A DNA stretch of 64,000 nt from contig JAZBRI010000011.1 of assembly GCA_036874045.1 (NCBI GenBank), positions 7,631,001 through 7,695,000 on the forward strand. The letters run 5' to 3'. The stretch comes from Cymodocea nodosa (Eukaryota; Streptophyta; Magnoliopsida; Alismatales; Cymodoceaceae). Of the stretch, positions 34,441-47,029 are shown one piece after another. Numbering within the stretch: the first letter of the stretch is position 1; each line of letters begins with the position of its first letter. Under the pieces are notes generated by a model. The model had not been told where the DNA came from, ran no database searches, and saw nothing but the letters and a program-made list of their open reading frames with translations. Both the position numbers and the translations under genes were made by a program.

Positions 34441-35935
34441 TCCAATCATTATTGCTTCAGATTTAAAAGAGGATCAAATTGCTAAATTAAAAGATGTAGT
34501 AAAAACTTATAAAGAAGCAACAAGATGGACTATGACTGATATAAAAGGGTTAAGTGTAACTTTATGTTGTCACCACATATATTTAGAAGAGAATGCTAAA
34601 CCAGTTAGAATTCCTAAGAGGAGATTAAATCCAAACCTTAAAGAAGTAGTTAGGAAAGAAATAGTGAAATGGTTAGATAATGACATAATTTATCTGATTT
34701 CTGATAGCTCATGGGTTAGTCCAATCCATGTAGTTCCCAAGAAATCAAGATTAACAGTTATTAGGAATGAAAGTTAGGACTTGATACCTACTAGAATTAA
34801 ATCAGGTTGGAGAGTGTGTATAGACTATAGAAAGCTGAATGTTGTGACTAGGAAAGATCATTTTCCCTTACCTTTTATAGATCAAATGCTAGAGAAATTA
34901 GTAGGGCAAAAATATTTTTGTTTCCTAGACAGGTATTCAGGATATAACCAAGTTCTAATAGCATTAGAGGATCAAGAGAAAATAATTTTCACCTGTCCTA
35001 ATGAAACTTATGCTTTTAAGAGAATATCATTCGGATTATGCAATGCACCAGCCACCTTTCAATGGTGTATGCAGGGCATATTTACTGGAATGACTAAAGA
35101 TTTTTTAGAAATATTTATGGATGATTTTACTATTTATGGAACTTCATATGAAGTGTGTTTAAACAATTTAGACCAAGTATAAAAATGCTGTGTGGAAAAA
35201 AGTCTAGTTCTAAATTGGGAAAAATGTCACTTTATGGTTAAACAAGGAATAGTCTTGGGACATGTTTCAAAGAAAGGGTTGGAAGTAGACAAAACTAAAA
35301 TAGAAGTAATTTCTAATCTACTAGAACCAAAATCAATAAAAGATATTAGATCATTTCTAGGATATGCTGGATTTTATAGAAGATTTATTAAAGATTTTAG
35401 CAAAATAGCTAGACCTTTAACTGATTTATTAAAAGATGTCCCATTCAACTTTAATAGAAATTGCAAAGAAGCATTTTTCAAGCTTAAAACTAGCTTAATT
35501 TCAAATCCTATAATACAAGCACTTGATTGGAGCCATCCATTTGAATTAATGTGCGATGCATCTTATTTTGCTGTAGGAGTAGTGTTGGGACAGAAGATAG
35601 AAAAATCTCCTAGAGTGATTCATTATGCAAGCAAAACTTTAAATGATGCTCAAGTTAATTATACAACTACTGAAAAAGAGCTGTTAGCTGTTGTGTTTGC
35701 CTTAGAAAAGTTTAGATCATATCTGATTGGAGCTAAAGTGATAGTATACACATATCATTCAACTTTGAAACACCTAATAGTAAAGAAAGAAACTAAACCT
35801 AGATTGATCCGATAGATATTATTATTACAAGAATTTGATCTAGAAATTAAAGATAAAAAATGTTGTGAGAATGTAGTAGCAGATCATTTATCAAGATTAC
35901 AAATAGAAAAATCAAATATTGAAATTAAGGATTAT
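34441..35935 (+). pseudogene. G reverse transcriptase and RNase H
   Basis: Gypsy-type RT: SSWVSPIHVVPKKS, WRVCIDYRKLN, FPLPFIDQMLEKL, SGYNQ, and the catalytic FMDD at 35114-35125. The connection and RNase H follow, with [22 protein letters not shown], then [15 protein letters not shown] and [18 protein letters not shown]. The arrangement RT-RNase H-integrase is the Gypsy order. It is the most complete pol in the window, with about half a dozen breaks. Confidence 0.93.
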
Positions 35936-37260
35936 TTTCCTGATGAACAATTAATGACCATGAACACAATGCCTTGGTATGCAGACATAGTTAATTACTT
36001 AGTTACTGGTTTAACACCTAAGAATTGGAATAGACAGGATAAGAAATTGTTCTTTTCAAGAGTAAAATATTACTATTGGGAAGACCCATACTTATTTAAG
36101 AAATGTTTTGATTTGGTTTTAAGGAGGTGTGTTCTAGAAACTGAATATCAAAACATATTGTCATTCTACCATGACCAAGCATGTAGAGGGTATTTTGGTT
36201 CAGGAAAAACTACTGCCAAAATTCTACAATGTGGATTTTATTGGCCAACACTATTCAAAGATGCTCATAAATACTACTTAAGTTGTTTAAGATGTCAACA
36301 AATAGGAAGAATATCAAAGAGGATTATGATGCCTCTGAATTCTATTGTTGAGGTTGAAATCTTTGATGTGTGGGGAATAGATTTTATGGGTCAATTTCCT
36401 ATGTCTAATCAATTTAATTATATATTATTGGGGGTGGATTATGTATCTAAATGGATAGAAGCTATTCCTACAAAAACCAATGACAACAAAGTGGTAATAC
36501 ATTTTATAAGAACTAATATAATTGCCAGATTTGGAATACCTAAAGCAATTATCAGTGATAGAGGAACTCATTTCTGTAATAGAAGTTTTGAAGCCTTAAT
36601 GAAGAAATATGGAGTAAATCACAAAATTACAACATCATATCATCTGCAAACAAGTAGACAAGTAGAAAGTGCAAACAAACAAATTAAGTTAATCTTAGAA
36701 AAAGTAGTAAATCCTACTAGGAAAGATTGGGCTAATAGATTAATAGATGCACTTTGGGCTTATAGAACTGCTTATAAAACAAGCTTAGGTATGTCACCTT
36801 TTAGGCTAGTATATGGAAAAAGTTGTCATTTACTAGTTGAAATTGAATATAAAGCTTATTGGACATTAAAAATTTTGAATACTAATTTAAATCAAGTTGT
36901 TGAAAATTGAAAAATGCAATTGATTGAACTAAAAGAATTTAGGAATGAAGCTTATTCGAAGATTGTAAGAGAAAATGAAGTTCTTGCATGACAAGAAAAT
37001 TATTCCAAAAACCTTTGAAATAGGACAAGAAGTATATCTTTACATGACTAGACTCCATAATCGTCTAGGAAAATTAAGATCTAGATGGGCAGGACCTTAT
37101 ATAATTTGAAATATTTATTCCTATGGAGCTATTGAAATTGAAAATCCTAAAAATCAGAATATATTTAAAGTAAATGGACAAAGCCTTAGACCTATTTTGA
37201 AAATACTAACAAGTTCCTTTGGAATTATAGAAGTAAGTGTAGAGGACTACTCGAGGTGTA
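35936..37260 (+). pseudogene. G integrase
   Basis: The zinc-binding N-terminus has FYHDQACRGYFG and CLRCQQIG, followed by GFYWPTLFKDAH. The catalytic core shows WGIDFMGQFP, ISDRGTHFCNRSFE and the Glu of the DDE triad in the VESANKQIK region. The C-terminal part ends near 37260 with the KVNGQSLRPI-type tail of Athila integrases. A few breaks. Confidence 0.92.
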
Positions 37261-37299
37261 CTTAGTAAGAAATTATCTAGGTGTGTGTTATGTTAAAAA

Positions 37300-37640
37300 A
37301 AAAAAAAAAACTTATTTAAACATAGTCACGGTTCAACTGAAAGAAATTATCGATTTTACCAAAACATATATTAAAAGAAAAAAATCGTTGCAGTTCAATT
37401 GATAGGATCCATCGGTTTGACCGAAACATAAAAACATAAAAAATTCTATATATTATATTAAGTAAGAATGTTGGTTTTGCCAAAGCATAGTATTGGTTCA
37501 ACCAACAAAAGAAAAAAAAAATACAGTATTTAATTTAGGTTCAACCGAGGAATATAACGGTTTGACCAAAATGCTAAAATGTTGAAAAATTAGGAGTCAA
37601 TTAGACTGAAAATTCTTCGGTCTTGACCGAAGTAAAAATT
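37300..37640 (+). repeat. Degenerate ACCGAA/CGGTT repeat tract after G pol
   Basis: Irregular repeats with GGTTCAACYG, TTTTACCRAAACAT and CATAGTATTGGTT words between A-runs. Homologous to 13966-14395 in C1 and in the same place after integrase. No ORF. Confidence 0.7.
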
Positions 37641-37679
37641 ATTGTTATAAGTATTTTTATTAGTTATAACTTTACAGAA

Positions 37680-37840
37680 AGTTTGTTGAGTTACACTTAA
37701 CTCAACGAACATACTCTGTTGAGTCTAAGATAAGTTAACAAGCTTACCCCGTTGAGTTAACTATAACTCAATAGAGTACTATAGTTAAGTCTACGAACTT
37801 AGTCCATGGAGTTAACTTAACTCCACGGAGAGGTAAATGA
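37680..37840 (+). repeat. Hairpin block upstream of ORF-X
   Basis: Four or five inverted-repeat units: GTTGAGTTA/TAACTCAACGAAC-type at about 37683-37712, GTTGAGTTAACTATAACTCAA at about 37759-37780, and GTGGAGTTAACTTAACTCCACGG-like at 37806-37829. Also contains the TATTTATA word near 37897 downstream. Confidence 0.7.
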
Positions 37841-37999
37841 AAGAGTGAGAGTTTGTGCGAGAAAATGACCCGATTACCCGCCTAAAACATAGGGTTTATT
37901 TATACTAAAACTTAGGATTTGGGGGCATTATCCGCAGACTCATTTGGAACCTAGAACAGTAGAGATCAGAGTGATTCCATTCCATTCCATTACTCCACA

Positions 38000-38923
38000 A
38001 TGACAAAGATGACACCAGAATTCTAGGAGGACGTAGTTGACATGAAAGAATTTCTTAAAGAATTGGAAGAATGGCACACAAGGCAGAAGATTAGAAATAC
38101 AACATAAGAAAAAGAACTACAAAAGGTAGAATCTGACCTTTTCTATTGGAGGAAAGTTTTAGTAGATTTAAACATAAAAATACCTCAGATTAGGGAAACG
38201 AGAATCAAAGTAGCTACAGAAGTTGCATTAAACAAAGAGAGAAAAATCAGACCAAATAATGAAGTTGCCCTAGAATTGATCCAACATAAGTCCCGATTAT
38301 GGTTCAAAAGATGCATAGGTGGACGTGCTCGGTGGGCAATCTAGGAACAATAGAGAAAAGGAGATGAAGAACATGCTACTGAAGAACAAAAGAAATTGAC
38401 TGCTGAAAGACCTGTCCTTGAGGAATAGTAGCTTGAACCTTTAGTTCCACCACCTAAACCACTAGAAAGGGTGGTGGTTATGGGGCCTTCCACTGAAGAA
38501 GAATTAAGAGAATTTGGAGAAGTGATTCGAGTTGGGAAAAACCATGGAGAACTAGAAGATTTGGTAGTAGCTAAAGCACATTTGGTGTTTGATGCACTTC
38601 ACAAAAGGAGGGCTGTAGAAAAGTTGAAGGCCTAATACAAAGTTAAAGTTGAACAGCAACTAGAAGCCACTGCCATACCTACTGCTAAAGAAATGGAAGT
38701 TGGTCCTTTGAGACTAGTAGTTATAGAAAAGGTAAAATAGGAAGAGCTAGTACTTGTGGCTCGAGGGCTTGCAGAGCCTATTTTTGTAGATTTAAACTCA
38801 AAAGAAGAAGAGGAAGATCAGACATAGTTAATTAGAAGAAGGAAAGGAAAAGAGATAGTGCCTAAACATAAAGAAGAGATTAAATCTAAGATGCAAATAT
38901 CAGTAGGGCTTGTAGAGCAAATT
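38000..38923 (+). pseudogene. ORF-X of G, N-terminal part
   Basis: Long coding-like region from an ATG at 38000, about 100 bp after a TATTTATAC word at 37897. The sequence is helical, Lys/Glu-rich and acidic toward the end (KEEEEDQ). I do not recognise a catalytic motif. It is cut by the Copia A2 LTR at 38924; related coding DNA resumes at 44297. Several breaks. A role in the env position is inferred from place only; I see no membrane segment. Confidence 0.55.
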
Positions 38924-39191
38924 TGTTGAGTATTTTTGTTTTGATGATGTGTGCTGAATGAAAATAATCATATTTGCTCAAGTACTATTGCTTGTGAAAA
39001 GAAATTAAAATCATCAATTAATACAGAAAAAGCTTACTAATATAAATACTTGTCTGTATTGGATCTGAAGTTAATAACTAGTCGTTTCGTTGCATTAATT
39101 TCTCATTTAGCTAAACGTTAAGTTAACGTGTGTTTTTATTGAAAAGCATGATATGTTTTAATGTTATATCTTCTATATCATGAACAGTGCA
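38924..39191 (+). repeat. Copia A2 left LTR, first 268 bp
   Basis: TGTTGAGTATTTTTGTTTTG start, matching 42972-43239. It ends at GAACAGTGCA, where internal DNA follows directly. Confidence 0.9.
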
Positions 39192-39204
39192 TTTCTATAC
39201 GTGA

Positions 39205-41140
39205 ATTTTTGTAGGTTACTCTACTAGAAGTAAAGCCTATAGAGTATATAATATGACTTCTAGGACTATTGAAGAAACCCTCCATGTAAGCTTCAATGAA
39301 AATTCTCTTAGAGAATCTCAATCGAAAGTTGATAATGATGATATGATCAATTTTCCAAATGAGTTAGAGATCAATAGAGAGATTGATGATTTATCTGAGA
39401 AAATCAAAAATATGAACTTAGATGATCAAACTAATGATGAAAGTGATGGACTTTCAGATGTTGATGAGAATATTGAGGAAAATCAGAGAAATTGGCGTTA
39501 TTCTTCATCACATCCCATTACTCAAGTCATTGGTAATATTAATGAGGGAGTTAAAACTAGAGCTTCAGTAAATTTAAATAGTATGTGTATGTTTGTTTCT
39601 ATGGTGGAACCAAGGAATATACAAGAAGCATTATCTGATGAAAATTGGATAGTGGCAATGTAAGAAGAACTAAATCAATTCATCAGAAATGATGTATGGG
39701 AATTAGTCTCTCCACCAGAAAATCAGTCCATAATAGGTACAAAGTGGATCTTTTGAAACAAAACTAATGAAACTGGTCAAATTATAAGGAATAAAGCTAG
39801 ATTAGTTGCACAAGGGTATACACAGGAAGAATGATTAGATTATGATGAAACATTTGCTCCTGTGGCTAGGTTAGAAAGTATTAGAATATTATAGGCCTAT
39901 GCTTGTTATATGGATTTTAAATTATATCAAATGGATGTAAAGAGTGCATTTCTAAATGGTTTAATTAATGAAGAAGTCTATGTAAAACAACCACCTGGAT
40001 TTGAAGATATTAAAAATCCTGACTTTGTGTATAAATTGAAGAAAGCCTTATATGGTTTGAAGCAAGCACCTAGATCATGGTATGAAAGATTGTCTACTTT
40101 TTTAATAGAAAAAGGCTGTATCATGGGAAAAGTGGATCATACTCTATTTATTAAGAGAGATGGTAAAGATCAGATTGTTGTTCAAATATACGTGGATGAT
40201 ATAAACTTTGGAGCAACCTTTGATAAGTTGATAGAAATATTCTCTGAAGAGATGACTAATTAGTTTGAAATGAGTATGGTAGGAGAACTTTCATATTTTC
40301 TAGGACTTCAAATTAAGCAAATGGATAAAGGTATATTTTTAAATCAGGAAAAATATGTAGATGAAATGCTTAAGAAATTTAATTTTAATGATACAAGGAT
40401 TCGAGGAACTCCTATGAGTACTACTTTAAAGTTAGATATTGATGACATAGGAAAATCTATAGATCAAAGAAAATACATATGTATGATTGGTTCTTTACTT
40501 TATTTGACTGCTAGTAGACTTGATATTATGTTTGCTGTGTGTGTTTGTGCTAGATTTCAATCTAATCCTAAGGAATCACACTTAATTGCAGTTAAAAGAA
40601 TATTTAGATATATACAAGGAACTAAAAATTTTGAATTGTATTATTCTAAGGATAGTTCAATAGATCTTATAGGATATAATGATGCTGATTATGCAGGATC
40701 TAAATCTGATAGAAAGAGTACTAGTGGCACATGTCAATTATTGGGAAATAATTTGGTGTCATGGTTTAGTAAAAAGCAAAACTGTGTAGCACTTTCTACT
40801 ACAGAAGCTGAATATGTTGCTGCTGCACTATGTTGCACTCAGATTCTGTAGATAAGGCAAACTTTAGAAGATTTTGGATTATCTTATGATACAACTGAGA
40901 TTTATTGTGACAGTAGTTCTGCAATAAATCTTTCCAAAAATCCTGTATTACATTCAAGAGCAAAGCATATAGAGGTTAGACATCGTTTTCTAAGAGATAA
41001 CGTAATTAAAGGAAAAATTAAATTAGAATTTGTGTCTAGTAAAAATCAATTAGCTGATATATTTACAAAACCTCTTGACGAAAATACATTCTACAACATT
41101 AGATTAAATTTAGGTATTTGTAGGCTATGTGATGTGTAAA
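39205..41140 (+). pseudogene. Copia A2 pol remnant (integrase end, RT, RNase H)
   Basis: Starts in the region after the integrase core (GYSTRSKAYRVYN-type words) and holds the whole RT with [27 protein letters not shown] and YVDD at 40189-40200. RNase H follows with DADYAGSKSDRKSTSGT and STTEAEYVAAALC. About 95% alike to Copia A3. About five breaks. Confidence 0.92.
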
Positions 41141-41785
41141 ATGCTTAAACTCCACATAAAAAGATAAATATTATTGATGATGTTGTTCACCTCATAGATA
41201 TTATATACTTATTATAAATATCTAAAGTAATATCTAAACTACTGCTTAAGATACTATGTATTTATTGTAAAATCATAGTAGTATCTTATTGATTTTAAGT
41301 TGTTTATCAATTTTAATGGTTTTTACGATTTTAAGTGGAAGTGAAATGAAAAACATTAAATACTTCTGACATTCTGAAATTTTGATTAAATGTTTTCTTT
41401 GAATCAAGGAAAATGCATATGATCATGCATAAATTTGACTTAATTGATTAAACTTGTAGAATAAGTTATATGTAACTCATCTTAAACTATTAATCAAAAG
41501 TATGAGCTTATTGAAACTGATTCATATTCTCCGTAGAATCATAGAAGTAAAAATTGTATGAGATTTGTGTTTTACTGCATCTGTATTAATGGAATACATA
41601 TATACTGTGCTTAAAATGAAAAGTTCTTACAAAGTGAAAATCTTTGAGAGTTTATTGATCAGTTTGATCACGAGCCTTTTGTACTTGAGCAGATAGGTAT
41701 GTAAGGATTGTTGTCCTCAAAAAGGATTCTTTAAATCTGGCAACCTAAGGTCCTAATCAGATCTGGGATTGTTGACTGAAAGACT
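41141..41785 (+). other. Copia A2 non-coding tract (shortened shared module)
   Basis: No ORF. Matches 48691-49330 of A3 and 4661-5300 of A1, then jumps straight into ORF2 at about 41786. It includes the start of the block shared with Athila-like elements. Confidence 0.75.
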
Positions 41786-42468
41786 CAAATAAATGAATAG
41801 GAGTTTATATTGTCTCCTAAGTTAATTTTTGAAGTTTTGGGATTAAAGAATGAAGGTGTTGTTGTTACAAACAGATTTGACATGATAAGACAACTGGAAT
41901 GGAACATTCAGTCTTTATTAAAAATTCCAGATGTATATTTTGAAATGAGATTAATGGAAAATCTGAATGTAGAGGTAAGGTTTATTGCAAATATATTGCA
42001 TGCAAATTTATTTTAGAGAGTTGGACACAATATGGAAGTCAGCAGAAGTTGTTTATATGCAACTTATAGCTTGCTGAATAGAATTCAAATCAATTGGTTT
42101 GATGTTTTCACTTCTCAACTACAGCATATGAGTTCAAAGTTATTTTATGGTGATGCTGTATGTTGACTCATTGCAAGCCAATTAAATTTATCCGACTGGC
42201 CCTCTCAAAATAAAGGCATGAGAGCATTTAGTGTCAAAGATTTGCAAAAATTCCAGGCCATGCATAAACCTCAACGTCAACAACAACAACAACCTGATAC
42301 AGACCATATACAACAACAACAACAACAAAGTTATTCAGTTCAAGCAGAACAGCAAACCCAGCTACCTCCTGACTTAGATACAGTGCTTAACGACACCAGA
42401 AATGATATTAGGCATCTAGGAGATAAAATATGTAATGCTATAAGTGATATACTTAGGAGGGGTCGCTA
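41786..42468 (+). pseudogene. Copia A2 ORF2, C-terminal domain
   Basis: Holds only the last third of ORF2: SPKLIFEVLGLKNEG, FDMIRQLEWNIQS, RFIANILHANLF, then a Gln-rich run from CAA repeats (about 42265-42360) and NDTRNDIRHLGDKICNAISDILRR at the end in parts. Same domain as A3 (51440-52090). A few breaks. Confidence 0.75.
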
Positions 42469-42971
42469 ACTGTTTTTGTTTGTTTCTGAATACAAAATGT
42501 AATGTTTGTATTACTTGTTTGATTCATTGAAGAATACATTTTTTTGTAAATATCTTCAATTATTATTCTTGTTTACAGAAAGAGTTGTTGTAATTGTAAT
42601 TCTCTTATATATGTATATATATTCTTTGTAATTATCTTTTTGATTAATGACAAAAAGGGGGAGAAATATTATAAAAAGATGATTATGATCTTAACTGCAT
42701 ATATATATTATAAAAGGAGATGCTATTTAAATGGTTATTATAATCTGATAGATGATAATTAGAAAACTGATACTTATATAATTATTGACATTTGAGAGTT
42801 TTAGTTCTGAGAGGTAAAATTTACACAAACAATAGAAATAAGCTTAAGTGAACTTAAGTCAACAAACAAGTTTGTTGAATTAAAAGTTAACCCAACGAAG
42901 GTGCTTTGTTGAGTTATACATATTTCATAATTGATTTAATATGGTTTTGTCATCATCAAAAAGGGGGAGAT
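42469..42971 (+). other. Copia A2 3' untranslated region and polypurine tract
   Basis: Contains a GTTAACCCAACGAAGG/CTTTGTTGAGTTA inverted-repeat pair near 42885-42916 and the polypurine tract AAAAAGGGGGAGA at 42958-42970 before the LTR. An earlier copy of AAAAAGGGGGAGAAA is at 42653-42667, about 300 bp upstream. Confidence 0.7.
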
Positions 42972-44296
42972 TGTTGAGTACTTTTGTTTTGATGATGTGT
43001 GCTGAATGAAAATAATCATATTTGCTCAATTACTATTGCTTGTGAAAAGAAATTAAAATCATCAATTAATACAGAAAAAGCTTACTGATATAAATACTTG
43101 TCTGTATTGGATCTGAAGTTAATAACTAGTCGTTTCGTTGCATTAATTTCTCATTTAGCTAAACGTTAAGTTAACGTGCGTTTTTATTAAAAAGCATGAT
43201 ATGTTTTAATGTTATATCTTCTGTATCATGAACAGTGCACGTTTAGACAACTCGTTAAGTTAGAGTTTTGTTTGTATAGAGGTCACGTGAGAACTCGTTA
43301 AGTTAGAGGCTTAAAGGTTATAATAGGTCACGTAATAACTCGTTAAGTTAGTGAGTAAAAGAAGAGACGAACTCGTTAAGTTAGTGTTATACACGTGGTG
43401 AAATTATAAGTTACGAATGTTGTATTGTATCACGTGAGGTGCACATGTTTAACTCGTTAAGTTAACATAACTAAACGCATTGAGTTGCTATATTGAACAC
43501 TAAGGCAACACGTTAGGTTAGCGTTATAAACTTAAGTTGTTATTTTTGCACGTGGTAAAATTCTTATTATAAAAATATTTGTTTATTACTGGTTCGTTGA
43601 GTTATCATAAAACAACGGAGATGGTTCATTGAGTTATCATAACACAACGGAGATGGTTCGTTGAATTAGCATAACACCACAGACTTAGTTCGTTGAGTTA
43701 GCTACAGTACTTGTCACGTGAAATGGCACATGAGGAACTCGTTAAGTTAGAAACGTTAAGTTATATATATACTTGTGTTACTCGTTTAGTTAACATTAAA
43801 GTAACGACTTCTTATTACACTAATGAAAAACTTTTGGACGAGAAAGTTTATTTGGCAGGAAATTTTTCAGAGATCCAGGACTGATGATTAAAGAAAATTC
43901 GAAATATAAACATGGGTTAGAATGTGTGTGTTTCGATGAAGGAAAAAGAAAAGACATGGAGAAGTGGAAAGCTGGTGGTGGTTAAACGTGAAGGATATGC
44001 ATGAAATGAAGATACAGTATAAAAGGCATAGAATTCTCATTGATCAATTTATCCTTGCACACAGAAAGAAAAATCTTTTGAAGGATCAAACCATCCCTAC
44101 ACACCAAAAGAAAAATCTTTTTCATAGATCAAAAACACCTTCTCGAGGAAAATCTCTCAAGTGGAAGAAAGTTCAGTCAAGCATAAAAAGGTAAGATTTT
44201 CGTCATTGAAGATTTGAATTATCAGAAGGAAGAAAGTTCAGTGAAGCATAAAAAGGTAAGATTTTCGTCACTGAAGATTTGAAGTATCAGAAGGAA
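42972..44296 (+). repeat. Copia A2 right LTR, end missing
   Basis: Begins TGTTGAGTACTTTTGTTTTG. TATA box at 44018-44025. It lacks roughly the last 400 bp compared with the A3 LTR and meets ORF-X DNA of G directly. Confidence 0.88.
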
Positions 44297-45365
44297 GAAC
44301 AGATTCTACTAAAGAGCAAGAGACTCTTCAACAAATTTTGGAAAGAATTCAAGAGAGAAGAGTGGAGAGTTCTGCCGGCTCACCACCATAGACAAAAGTA
44401 GAAGCAAAAAGGTTGGAATCTCCGAATCATTTCCAACTAAATCAAGTTCAGCACATGGAGGAGGAAATTCAAGAACAAACCCCTCTAGAGTAACAAATTC
44501 AAATTCCTAACCCGACTGAAGCAACAGTTTTGAATGAAGTACACTTTTGGAGTCAAGAAGCATATAATAAATATCAAGAGATTAGGGGTTATGATATTAT
44601 TTACAGTAGACTAGTAAACTGGGATGGTATGTAGGAAATAAAGAATTGTTTGAGTTCCAAGGTCTACTACAATTTATTTCTCAATAGAAAAGGCGTGCAG
44701 TATACAAAAATTTAGTGCCCTGTTTCTATGCAAATTTAAGAGAAGAAGAAGGACAATTAATTTCCAACGTGGAACAAGCTGATGTACAGATAATACCAAA
44801 ACTTCTCCACAACATTTTAGGATTGACAAATGAAGGGAAAGAAATTTTAGAAAGCACAATTGTCGTTGAGTAGGCAGAACAGGAAATCAAGGATAGTTTA
44901 GCTACTATCAATCCTAGTGTGCCATTATTAAATAGACTAAAGCACTTAAATGTTAAAGCACACATGGTAGCTAACATTTTGATTAAAAATGTCTACCAAC
45001 GACAAGGCCATGATATTGAACTAAGTCAATTTGTCAAATGGGCCACATATGCAGTTGTGAACATAATCCAAATTAACTGGTGTCAAGTCTTCCTGTCCAT
45101 GATAAAATTTGCAAAGAAGAAATTATTTTATGGAGATTTGATACCTATATTGATGGTGGACTGTATTGACTTCACGAAATGGGCATCTAAAAGGATAAGA
45201 TCAAGAACCATTTCAGTAAAGGAATATAGAAACTACAATGCTACAACTACTGAAGTACCTGTACCTTCTAGAGACATTATTGGAGCTGTTGAATGGATAA
45301 ATCAATTAGAGCAACAACTAGAAAAACTCTAAAAGGAAGTAGATGAACTTAGGAAAAAAGATTAA
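44297..45365 (+). pseudogene. ORF-X of G, C-terminal part
   Basis: Coding-like DNA on the right side of Copia A2. It matches Copia A ORF2 in several stretches. HFWSQEAYNKYQEI with IYSRLVNW parallels FRFEEALQKYNNL with LHARLIKF of A3; VANILIKNVYQRQGHDIELS parallels IANILHANLFLRVGHNMEVS; IQINWCQVF parallels IQINWFDVF; KLFYGD parallels KLFYGH. The spacing of these words recalls the Pfam family of putative plant transposon proteins found in plant LTR elements (from memory, not searched). It ends in a coiled coil (INQLEQQLEKL). About ten breaks over both parts. Confidence 0.7.
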
Positions 45366-46435
45366 TTGTATTGTTCATTTACTTGTATTAAAAATATCTT
45401 ATTGATTGTATTGTAAAACTATATATATAAATGAATGTTTGAATTTTAGATGTTTTTTTTTTTAATTCGTGTTTGAGAATGAATGATATAATTGATGAAC
45501 TGTATTGAATATTATATAACTATTTGAACAATGTGCAAGACTATTTAAAATATTTACAAATTTTCTGAATAACATGGTTAAATGCATGATAATTAGTTAA
45601 TGCTGAAAATATCTGCATGTTGAAAATTAAAATGTAAATTCTACACAACAGGAAATGAACTGTAAGTTAAAAATGTATATATGTTTAGATTTGAATGAGT
45701 TTTAATTAGAATTCTGCATTAATGACATGTATTTAACTTTATTTAAGTTGCCAAAATGCAGGAGAAAATATATATAGAAGTTAATACGAGGAGTAAGTTT
45801 TAGAAATTTGCTAAGTGCTAACTTAGTGGAGTAAGTCCGTTGAGCTAACCTTAACTCCACGAGGTCAATAATAAAATATAAGGTCACTCCGTTGAGTTAA
45901 CTGTAACTCAACGAAGTTAGTTTATGGAATAAGCTGAACGGTTACTCTTTTAGCCAAGAATGAAACTTTGTGGGTTCAGCGGTTACTGAAATTTAAAATT
46001 AGAAGTGAAACACATATTCATAAAAATAGGAACCACACTACATGTTACAAGACACGTTCTTGCAACAAGATTCATTTGCTTTATGGACGTGCATTATAAA
46101 TATAGAACAAAATGTTATTTATGAGTTACCAGCACTTTTGAAAGAAAAGAAAATTCGTTGGGGAACTGGAAGGAGAACCAACTGATTCAACTTCATTCGT
46201 CAACAACTATTTACTGAAAACAAAGCTTCAGGCTGGTATGTAATTAATTTTCTACTATTTTACTTTATGTTAAGAGATTATGAGCGCATGGATTCGTTCT
46301 CCTAGCACTAAACGATTAGTAAGAACACCTACACAGGATTATTCAACATAGAGGTGTATTGAAATATTTTTTGAATTGGACTTTAACAAAATCTTTAGGG
46401 GTGTAGCTAACCTTTTTTTAAAAGAGAACAAAGAT
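45366..46435 (+). other. G spacer upstream of capsid ORF: hairpins, TATA, leader
   Basis: No gene. 45366-45800 is AT-rich with nothing recognisable. 45820-45915 has the hairpin words, the best being CGTTGAGTTA and TAACTCAACG around a 4-base loop (45890-45913). TATAAATA is at 46095-46102, then a GGTATGTAATT donor-like word near 46232 and a T-rich stretch before the ATG at 46436. Homologous to 14400-15086 in C1. Confidence 0.6.
46095..46102 (+). promoter_or_regulatory. Possible internal TATA box for the capsid ORF of G
   Basis: TATAAATA lies about 335 bp upstream of the capsid ATG, in a place where C1 keeps TATATATA. A second promoter would explain how gag could be made from a downstream position. 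Consensus and conservation only. Confidence 0.35.
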
Positions 46436-46962
46436 ATGATTGCTCTAGTAGAAAAACCATTAGGGGAAATTATGTATCTTGAATTAGTTGATGAACCTTC
46501 ATATATTTGATTACCAAACTTTGAGGGAGAAAGGTTTGAACTGAAATCTAATTATATTAGTCAATTGCCTCATTTTCATGGATTAGAAAGAGAGGATGCC
46601 TATTATTTCCTTAGAGAATTTAACGAAGTTTGTTAAATGATGAAAATGACGAACATGAGTATTGATGTTATTAAACTTAGATATATCCCTTTTGCTTTAA
46701 AAGACACAACTAAGAGATAGTTATATACTTTGTTGCCTAATTCAATTTCTACATGGATTCAATTTTGCTCTATTTTTCTGGAAAAATATTATCCAACACA
46801 TCAAACAATTAAAAAGAAAAAGGAAATATTAATGTGTAGCCAAAAATAGGGAGAATCATTTTGGAAATATTTTGAAAGATTTACTAACTCAATATCTACA
46901 TCATGCAATGAGTAAAGCATAATTAATAGGTATAATTTATGAAGGCATAGATGTTTCAACGA
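46436..46962 (+). pseudogene. G capsid (gag N-terminal) downstream of pol, first part
   Basis: Matches C1 15087-15620: KPLGEI, LPNFEGERFELKSNYI, HFHGLEREDAYYFLREF, KYYPTHQTIKKKKEI words are all visible in parts. It is interrupted by Copia A3, with a short stretch of capsid lost at the junction. About half a dozen breaks in the capsid as a whole. Confidence 0.82.
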
Positions 46963-47029
46963 ATAACTAGTACCCCTACGGTGTCATATAAATTTGGCTT
47001 AGGATTTGATTATCCTGAATATCTTGAAT

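Larger units (their letters stand above)
38924..44296 (+). mobile_element. Copia A2, SIRE-like, inserted in ORF-X of G, broken
   Basis: Young Copia A copy with large internal losses. The left LTR keeps only its first 268 bp and meets pol late in integrase. RT and RNase H follow, then a shortened non-coding module, the end of ORF2, polypurine tract, and a right LTR lacking its last part. The two LTR starts differ at about 6 of 268 positions, so A2 is younger than its host G. About five breaks remain in pol. Confidence 0.9.

Noticed and set aside
38000-45365. ORF-X and Copia ORF2 as envelope genes
   Set aside because: They hold the env position, but I see no signal peptide, membrane segment or glycosylation-rich outer domain, only acidic helical and basic stretches.
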